Part shown: piece after piece, positions 58,205 through 64,000 of the stretch | Layout of the letters: each line of letters begins with the position of its first letter | Position numbering within the stretch: position 1 is the first letter of the stretch | Assembly: GCA_963791575.1 (NCBI GenBank) | Contig: CAWBSY010000022.1 | Span: forward strand, 1-64,000 | From: JAOAPG01 sp963791575 | GTDB taxonomy: Bacteria; Acidobacteriota; Terriglobia; Terriglobales; Acidobacteriaceae | Reading direction: 5' to 3' | Length of the DNA stretch: 64,000 bases | Translations under genes and position numbers: made by a program | Notes under the pieces: generated by a model | Seen by the model: only the letters and a program-made list of their open reading frames with translations | What the model was told of the DNA's origin: nothing | Databases searched by the model: none

Positions 58205-58575
58205 AGTTTTCCTTTGGAGCGCGCGATTGCGCACGCGAAAATATTGGTGGATTTCAGCGATTCAGGGAGTTTCTGCGGTCCCTATTGCGGCGCAAGATCT
58301 AGGGGGAAAAACCTACACCGCTCGGGCCAGTCGCCGAGAGACTTGAAAGATATTGCCCGCGAGAGAATTCCTTGTCAATGAGAAACTCTGGTTTTGAGAC
58401 AAACTTGCCAACCGAGGAAGCTCGAACCCAGTGATCATGCAAAAGATTGCACTCAGTGTTCGAGTTGTGTCTTCATGATCGGCCTATTTTGCCTTCCACC
58501 GCTTCATCTGCCAAACTGAGAACCGGGAACCAATCTCCGGCAAATCATTTTCAATGACAACTGGGTTTTAAACTT
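58205..58575. other. divergent gap between HELxE gene and mutL
   Basis: About 370 bases with no supported gene; an ORF at 57983-58381 is antisense to the signal-peptide region and is rejected. No confident promoter elements were recognised. Confidence 0.4.
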
Positions 58576-60545
58576 ATGGGACGCATTCACGTTCTCTCAG
58601 AACACGTGGCCAATAAGATCGCCGCTGGCGAAGTGGTCGAGCGCCCTGCGTCCGTGGTCAAAGAGCTTCTGGAGAACTCCCTGGACGCTGGCTCAACTCG
58701 AATCAAGATTCAAATCGAAGCCGGAGGGAAGAAGCTCATCCAGATCACCGATAACGGATGCGGCATGGTTCGTGACGACGCGCTCCTCGCATTCGAGCGG
58801 CATGCAACTTCGAAGATGAAGGATGCGGAAGACCTGCTGAGCATTGCGACCCTCGGTTTTCGCGGAGAAGCCCTACCGTCAATTGCCTCGGTCTGCCGTC
58901 TGCATCTTGAAACCCGGGCCTCCGATCAAGAATCCGGAACCGTCGTAGAAATTAACGGCGGCAAGATTTTTAAAGTGGAAGAAGCCGGACTTCCGACGGG
59001 AACTTCGCTCACTATTCGCGATCTGTTTTTCAATACTCCCGCGCGAAAGAAATTCCTGAAAGCCGAATCCACTGAGCTTTCACACATCGCGTCGCTGGTC
59101 ACGCACTATGCGCTCGCGCATCCTGATAAGCATTTTGAATTGCATTCAGCAACGAACGCAATACTCGTAGCACCGCCGGTTGCTGGATATAGCGAGCGTA
59201 TTTACCAGGTGTTCGGCAAAGAAGTGCTCGATCAGTTGATTGCAATTTCAGCCGTGCAGCCGCTGGAGCGAATCGGATTGCCGCAGCCTCCGCCGTGGAG
59301 AAGACAGGAGGAAGACGAAGAACCTCAAGCTCCTGGTGAACTGCGATTGCATGGATTCGTTTCCAAGCCGGAAATTCAGAAGCTGAATCGCAATTCAATT
59401 TATGTCTTCGTCAACGGACGCTCTGATTCGCGACCGTCTGATTCAGCACGCGCTGACCGAAGCTTATCGAAACATGATGCCGCCGACGGTCTATCCCGTT
59501 GTGCTTGCTGTTTCTCGAGCTGCCGAATGCAGAGGTCGACGTGAATGTGCATCCCTCGAAGACAGAAGTGCGTTTCCGGCAACAGAGTGCGATGCACGAT
59601 TTTGTACGGGAATCTGTCCGCGCTGCCCTGATGAAGGCTCGACCGATTCCACAGTTCGCTACGGAAATTCACGCGCATCCAACGGCTAGTGCTTCACTCA
59701 CTCCCGGGGCTCACCCCGTAGAGCTAGGCCGTTCCGCAGACACTTCCGTGGGGCCACAGGCCTTCGCGCTAAGCGTGCCCACTCCTCCGGTAACAAACGA
59801 TCGATTTCACTTCACGAGCGGAATTGCAGTCGAAGCAAACGCGGCAGTGTCTCTCGCACGAGAACCGCAAACCTCAGCCCAGGTGTTTGTTCCAGACGAT
59901 ACTTGCGGACAACCCATTCATGACGAACCAGAAGGGGGGCTGTCCGAAAATAACATTACGCCATCTCTGGCGACGCTCAAGCCTCTGGGACAAATTCGCG
60001 AGTCGTTCATTTTGGCAGTGAACCACGAAGGGCTTTGGATTATCGATCAGCATGTGGCTCACGAACGTGTGCTCTTCGAGAAGATTCTGAAGCAGCGTGC
60101 AACGCTCAAGACTGAGAGTCAGCGTCTGCTTATGCCGCTGCTGCTCGAACTTACACCAGCGCAGCAGGCAGTATTTGCCGGCATTTCCGACGAACTGAAT
60201 GCTAATGGATTCGAAGCCGAACCATTTGGAAGCCGCAGCATCGCCATCAAAGTCTCTCCCGCAGGACTCGAGCCTTCGCAGGTGGAGCACATGTTGCACG
60301 AACTCCTCGAACAATTCTCCCGCGAAGAACAAGCGCTTAATATGGAGAAAGTTCGCACCCGCATAGCCGCATCCGTCGCTTGTCACGCCGCCATTAAAGT
60401 AAATATGCCGCTCGAGCAAAATAAAATGGAGTGGCTGATCGCGGAGTTGGCGAAGACCGAATGCCCGATTTCGTGTCCACACGGAAGACCAATTATTCTG
60501 CGATACTCAATGCAGGACATTCAAAAGGCGTTTAAGAGAATTTGA
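58576..60545 (+). CDS. mutL: DNA mismatch repair protein MutL (two frameshifts in this sequence)
   Basis: GHKL ATPase that links mismatch recognition to strand removal. N-terminus: IAAGEVVERPASVVKELLEN, DNGCGM, ATSKMKDAEDLLSIATLGFR and GFRGEALPSI, all MutL/PMS signatures. The frame changes at T59422 (one T too many, after VNGR, then LIRDRLIQHALTEAYRNMMP) and at TT 59505-59506 (then LFLELPNAEVDVNVHPSKTE). The C-terminal domain has QHVAHERVLFE, where many homologues have QHAAHER, plus ACHAAIKVN and CPHGRPI, the endonuclease-type metal motif region. Repaired length ~655 residues. Confidence 0.93.
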
Positions 60546-60669
60546 TAGCAATTAGCAATTAGCATTTAGTAGTCGGCACTTAGCTCTGGCGCTGTATCGG
60601 CTCGCCAGAATTCCAGGCTAAACATCCACTGCTAAAAGACCAAAGACTAACGACCAACGACTGCTTCCC
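60546..60669. repeat. mutL downstream spacer with TTAG-type repeats
   Basis: AGCAATTAGCAATTAGCATT (60549-60568) and following TTAG(T/C) units, then GACCAAAGACTAACGACCAA, resemble the self-similar spacers inside the atp cluster. No gene and no T-run terminator. Confidence 0.55.
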
Positions 60670-61605
60670 ATGACTGACCAGGAACTCGACGAACTTCGGC
60701 AACAAAAGTGGCGCCTCAATGCGCAACCAGTGCGCACACTCGAGGATGCCCGTTCGTTCGTCGAATCTGTCGGGTTCTGCATGATGTACCCGCTGAAGCA
60801 GCCGGTGCTCGCACCGACGTTCGTAGGCGCATGGATAGGCTCGAACCAGCGCTTGCCTACTTTGCAGCATGCATTTTCTGATCCTCGAACCCAGGGCTCG
60901 ACGGATCTAATGGTCCGGCTGCTGCGGGAACGCGACGCCTTCGAAGCCAACATTTTCGACGAGAACAATAACTTTCTCGTCGCCTCATCTATCTTTCCTT
61001 ATTTTTATGCGCTGGTCGGAGAACGCAATCCCAAACAAGCGCCTAAGCCGGGACCGCGATCAGAATATTCGCAGCTTGCCTGTGATGCGTTTGAGGTCAT
61101 TCGTCGCGAGGGCCCGGTCTCAAAGCAGCGAATGCAGCAGGTACTTGGCGGTGAGATTTCTCTGGCGGCTCTCGACCATGCTCTTGGAGAACTGTGGTCT
61201 AAGTTGCGCATAACTCGAGTCGACTACAGCACCGTTGAGGGATCATCATGGGACGTTCTTTATCGCTGGTCGCCCGATGCTGTGCGCGAAGGCATGAATC
61301 TCTCAGTGGGAGAGGCGCTCACTGCTTTGGTTTCGAAATATCTGGATTGCGTAGTGGCAGCCGATCAGCAGGAAGTAGAAGCCTTCTTCGGAAATTTCGT
61401 GCCGCGCTCGCGAGTGAAAGAAGCCATAAACGCGCTGCTCGCCGCTAGAGAGCTGGATTTCATTCGCGTAGGAAATCGCACACTGATTCAGATAACGCCA
61501 CCGAAAGCCGCGCCGGTGGTACGCTCCCCAGAATTCCGCCAGAAACCAAGGCTTCCGAGAACGACGATCCCTCCACGCAGGAAGCCAATGCGACCGAAGG
61601 GCTGA
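60670..61605 (+). CDS. AlkZ/YcaQ-like winged-helix protein
   Basis: 311 residues. N-terminal part (QQKWRLNAQPVRTLEDARSF, PTFVGAWIGSNQRLPTLQHA, VRLLRERDAFEANIF) and a winged-helix middle (CDAFEVIRREGPVSKQRMQQ, ALGELWSKLRITRVDY) resemble the AlkZ (YcaQ) family, whose members unhook DNA crosslinks or remove alkylated bases; the catalytic QxD motif of true AlkZ is not visible to me, so activity is uncertain. The C-terminus is basic and Pro/Arg-rich (RTTIPPRRKPMRPKG). It lies between mutL and cmk. Confidence 0.5.
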   Translation: MTDQELDELRQQKWRLNAQPVRTLEDARSFVESVGFCMMYPLKQPVLAPTFVGAWIGSNQRLPTLQHAFSDPRTQGSTDLMVRLLRERDAFEANIFDENNNFLVASSIFPYFYALVGERNPKQAPKPGPRSEYSQLACDAFEVIRREGPVSKQRMQQVLGGEISLAALDHALGELWSKLRITRVDYSTVEGSSWDVLYRWSPDAVREGMNLSVGEALTALVSKYLDCVVAADQQEVEAFFGNFVPRSRVKEAINALLAARELDFIRVGNRTLIQITPPKAAPVVRSPEFRQKPRLPRTTIPPRRKPMRPKG

Positions 61606-61706
61606 AGATCATCTGCGAAGAATCGTTTTGGTTCTCACGGCGGTTATTTCTGAAGAACTTCATCCTGCATTACCTTCTTTTGCCCGTGTAAAATCATCTT
61701 TCCCTA

Positions 61707-62402
61707 ATGACCGGTTCCCAACCTCGCAAACTTATCATTGCTATCGATGGCCCGGCCGGCGTTGGCAAGAGCACCGTCTCCTCACGGCTGGCCCGTAAAC
61801 TCGGATACATCAATCTTGAAAGCGGAGCCATGTATCGCGCCCTCGCTCTCAAGGCGATCCAGCATGATATTTCCTTCGACGACGAAGCTGCGCTGCTGAA
61901 GTTGGCGCAGAATTCTCGTATCCAGCTCGAACCAACCATGGGAGGAAATCGCGTCCTGCTCGATGGACACGACGTGACTCAGCGTGTGCGCGAGACCGAC
62001 GTTGCCGAAGGCGCGTCGCGGGTCTCGGTGCATCCGAAAGTGCGCGAGTGGATGGTTGCCCGCCAACAAGAAATGGGCGTGGGCGGCGGAGTAGTCATGG
62101 AAGGCCGCGACATTGGAACCAAAGTTTTTCCCGCCGCAGATGTGAAAATTTTCCTCGATGCCGACCCAGTGGTGCGCGAACAACGACGACGCCAGCAGCA
62201 ACACGTCAGAAGCGGAGTTCCATCAAACCCAGAAGATCTGCGGGAACGAGATCACCGTGACAGGACTCGAGCTGCTTCTCCGCTAGAGCCCGCTGCGGAC
62301 GCAATGGTTCTCGATTCGACCGAATTATCAGAGGATGAGGTCTTGCGCCAAGTGGAAGAGTTTGTGAATCAAAAACTGGCGAGCCTTATAGAAGAGCTCT
62401 GA
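61707..62402 (+). CDS. cmk: cytidylate kinase
   Basis: Phosphorylates CMP/dCMP. 231 residues with the P-loop AIDGPAGVGKST, CMP-binding YINLESGAMYRALAL, VVMEGRDIGTKVFPAADVK, and the LID region NPEDLRERDHRDRTRAASPL with LDST near the end. The frame is intact. TAAAAT lies 19 bases before the ATG and may be a -10 box. Confidence 0.94.
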   Translation: MTGSQPRKLIIAIDGPAGVGKSTVSSRLARKLGYINLESGAMYRALALKAIQHDISFDDEAALLKLAQNSRIQLEPTMGGNRVLLDGHDVTQRVRETDVAEGASRVSVHPKVREWMVARQQEMGVGGGVVMEGRDIGTKVFPAADVKIFLDADPVVREQRRRQQQHVRSGVPSNPEDLRERDHRDRTRAASPLEPAADAMVLDSTELSEDEVLRQVEEFVNQKLASLIEEL

Positions 62403-62669
62403 GTGCCGATCTGATTGTGGCAGGAGGTATGAGTCTCCGGAACACCAACTCTAACTCGCCTTCTGCTGTGGTTGGCGTGTCCATCTCATCGGAGGTTGTT
62501 TGTATTTAGAGCAGTCATGTACTTCAAAAGCACGCGTTGCCAGCCAAAATTCGACTGGATGGTGGCCGAACAAACGAACATCGCGCCGCCAACCACAATC
62601 ACCGCATCTGTAACTCTGGCAGTTCTGTCGATTCGGAAACTCAATCATGCGGCGCATGACAGCTCTCCG
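62403..62669. other. gap between cmk and the terminal small genes
   Basis: About 265 bases with no supported gene. No terminator with a clear T-run was found. Genes on either side converge. Confidence 0.35.
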
Positions 62670-62954
62670 TTAGCTCACAATTGATTCCTGGTCTCCTCGG
62701 TTCACGTGTTTTCCGATTCCATCGCCCTGAGTGGCCGCCTTCAGCTCCGCCAGAAAGTCTGTAGCATCTTCGATCGCCTGGCACTCGGCATCGGCTTCCT
62801 TGTTTTGTTCCAATTCCCTGGCACGATCGAGGATGGCCTTCTGCGCTTCGGCGATGCGCCAAAGTCGAAGTTCGGGCTCCGGCTCTGAAATAGCGGCTTC
62901 GTAATAATGCTGCCAGACTGCGGGATCGTTTTTTGGGTGAATTCTCGTATCCAT
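62670..62954 (-). CDS. small helical hypothetical protein
   Basis: 94 residues, acidic and helical (AVWQHYYEAAISEPEPELRL, WRIAEAQKAILDRARELEQN, QAIEDATDFLAELKAATQ), without signal peptide or cysteines forming a motif. It lies upstream of no operon partner closer than 55 bases. Function unknown. Confidence 0.55.
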   Translation of the reverse strand: MDTRIHPKNDPAVWQHYYEAAISEPEPELRLWRIAEAQKAILDRARELEQNKEADAECQAIEDATDFLAELKAATQGDGIGKHVNRGDQESIVS

Positions 62955-63009
62955 CGAAATGTCGTCCTCAACAGACTCAGATGGTATGAAATAGGAGACG
63001 GTTTGCCCT

Positions 63010-63222
63010 CTATCTTTTGAATGATTTCAGTGCGACTTCAATCCGCTGCAACTCCGCAATCACGGCGCGGTCGATTTTGTCAGACTTGCGATCTCCATTG
63101 ACCACCCTGCTGACATAGGAAGCATCCACATTCAACTTTTTGGCAATGCGAGCATAAATTCCCAGATGGCGGCGGTGACGTTCCAGCAGAAGTTTGCGTT
63201 CAGCATTGTTTCCATTCGCCAT
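63010..63222 (-). CDS. small helix-turn-helix protein
   Basis: 70 residues. The core IYARIAKKLNVDASYVSRVV (~residues 22-41) followed by NGDRKSDKI is a helix-turn-helix of the XRE/LacI-like size, with basic flanks (RKLLLERHRRHLG). It is too short for a sensory domain, so it may act with another protein or as a repressor of its small neighbours. Confidence 0.7.
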   Translation of the reverse strand: MANGNNAERKLLLERHRRHLGIYARIAKKLNVDASYVSRVVNGDRKSDKIDRAVIAELQRIEVALKSFKR

Positions 63223-63269
63223 TGATTAAACTCCGCCACTTACCTTGATATGTTTTCGGATGTTGAATT

Positions 63270-63503
63270 TCAAGCTGCTCGAGCAATGGGAATCGCCGTG
63301 ATCGCCTCACAATCGCATTGCACGCAGAGCGGAAGTTTTATGTTCCACACTTGTCCACCGCCAGGTTCCCAAAATTGGGCATCAATGCCGATTGTCATGC
63401 GACCGCAAGTACGGCAGGGGACCATGTTCTGTGTTTGGAGGGCGAGGAGATTAAGACGTGTACGAATCTGACTAGGGATTTTGCCGCTGTAAGTTTCACT
63501 CAT
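63270..63503 (-). CDS. small zinc-ribbon-like protein
   Basis: 77 residues with two cysteine pairs, CRTCG and CVQCDC, about 30 residues apart, as in zinc ribbons. The rest is unremarkable (QIRTRLNLLALQTQNMVP, IDAQFWEPGGGQVWNIKLP). Function unknown; it sits in the row of small minus-strand genes at the window end. Confidence 0.6.
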   Translation of the reverse strand: MSETYSGKIPSQIRTRLNLLALQTQNMVPCRTCGRMTIGIDAQFWEPGGGQVWNIKLPLCVQCDCEAITAIPIARAA

Positions 63504-63595
63504 CCATGACTGATTTCTCTATAAAGAAATGTGATAATCCCTAGAATCAGAAATCCGAATTAACAGATCCCCTTCGCGAAAAGATGTTTGAGACA

Positions 63596-63763
63596 TCACG
63601 CTGATTTCTCGATTTTCTTGTCTTTTTCCATCTCAAGATACCCATTAAGCTCCGTGACTAGCTTCAGGAACTTGTGAGCATCCTGTTCTGTGACAATCAG
63701 AGCGCACAGTTCCGCAATGCGCTTGTCTAACTCGGAAACTTGCGCTGCTGAGTTGAGGGACAA
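63596..63763 (-). CDS. very small helical protein
   Basis: 55 residues from TTG 63763 to TGA 63596, reading AAQVSELDKRIAELCALIVT, EQDAHKFLKLVTELNGYLEM and a Lys-rich end. AGAAAGAG lies six bases before the TTG. Heptad-like Leu/Ile spacing suggests a coiled coil. Supported by its coherent helix pattern and placement, not by a known family. Confidence 0.5.
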   Translation of the reverse strand: MSLNSAAQVSELDKRIAELCALIVTEQDAHKFLKLVTELNGYLEMEKDKKIEKSA

Positions 63764-64000
63764 ACTTAACTCTTTCTACCGAATCCGTTAGTCGGATATG
63801 TTAAGCCCCCCCCCCCTGTGGAAATCAACGAAAATTACTGTTCTTTACAGGACAATGGATTTGCGCAAAATTGCTGGACCCTGATTTTGAGGTTACAAAG
63901 TGGACTTTGGAATGACCCTTCGCAGGCAGTGGGCGAAGCTGCGACCAAGCCGACACTGACGATAATAGCTTGGTCGTAGAGAGATACTTTTCCGTCCAAA
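63764..64000. other. window end, gene-free with C11 homopolymer
   Basis: No gene is seen. An 11-base C run lies at 63806-63816, the longest homopolymer noticed in the window, next to the leader of the small helical gene. Confidence 0.5.

Noticed and set aside
57983..58381. 132-residue plus-strand ORF
   Set aside because: Overlaps the signal-peptide region of the minus-strand HELxE gene and has no family features.

Overview
The window reads as chromosomal DNA from an acidobacterium, most likely class Terriglobia (Koribacter/Sulfotelmatobacter-like). This rests on family content: a GWxTD-domain protein, a TonB-receptor-like barrel with a carboxypeptidase-type N-terminal domain, a winged-helix/TPR regulator, a MerR/TPR fusion, FG-GAP and choice-of-anchor surface proteins, and an ATP synthase cluster lacking the a and c subunits. 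The assignment is an inference; there is no rRNA marker here.

Layout. 1-368 is a complete tmRNA gene (minus). 1.0-4.7 kb: hfq, hflX and a GT39-like membrane glycosyltransferase. 5.0-11.7 kb: ATP synthase genes for b', b, delta, alpha, gamma, beta and epsilon, with hairpin-forming spacers between several of them. 12.0-16.5 kb: glnD and an ABC-F ATPase. 16.6-19.8 kb (minus): galK-galT-ROK sugar kinase, a Leloir-type operon. 19.9-25.2 kb (minus): small exported proteins, an acyl-CoA dehydrogenase, a MerR/TPR protein and a lipoprotein phosphoesterase. 25.8-30.3 kb: a large FG-GAP surface protein divergent from a winged-helix/TPR regulator. 30.5-37.7 kb (minus): a phosphoketolase-acetate kinase pair, a TonB-receptor-like protein and a GWxTD protein. 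38.3-39.1 kb: a MacB/LolD-type ABC ATPase. 39.1-47.8 kb is an accessory, repeat-rich stretch: an NHL-like protein, an uncharacterised membrane/helical protein, a barrel-PDZ protein, about 3.5 tandem copies of a ~400-bp repeat with scattered fragments, a probable terminated small RNA or leader in front of a PD-(D/E)XK nuclease-fold gene, and small exported proteins. 47.9-62.4 kb returns to core functions: P5C dehydrogenase, a peroxide-defence cluster (Fur/PerR, AhpC, AhpD), rfbD, a two-component system, a ChrR-like anti-sigma factor, a secreted HELxE protein, mutL, an AlkZ-like protein and cmk. The last 1.6 kb holds four small minus-strand genes, including an HTH protein and a zinc-ribbon-like protein.

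Two window-wide patterns matter. First, about 17 genes, many of them housekeeping (hflX, atpG, glnD, galK, mutL, P5C dehydrogenase), are broken by single-base indels. Most are one extra base, often in a short homopolymer, and each can be mended by one base. This looks like sequence error rather than gene decay, so these genes are annotated at full length. Second, two genes (the ABC ATPase and the TonB-receptor-like gene) each have a diverged direct copy of their own 3' end a short distance downstream, with a gene cassette (NHL gene; phosphoketolase-acetate kinase) lying between. That is the geometry left by insertion at a gene's 3' end, though no integrase or transposase is visible.

The most interesting undescribed material is the 40.1-47.4 kb stretch: the tandem repeat array, the promoter-RNA-terminator unit ahead of the nuclease-fold gene, and the uncharacterised helical protein next to them.
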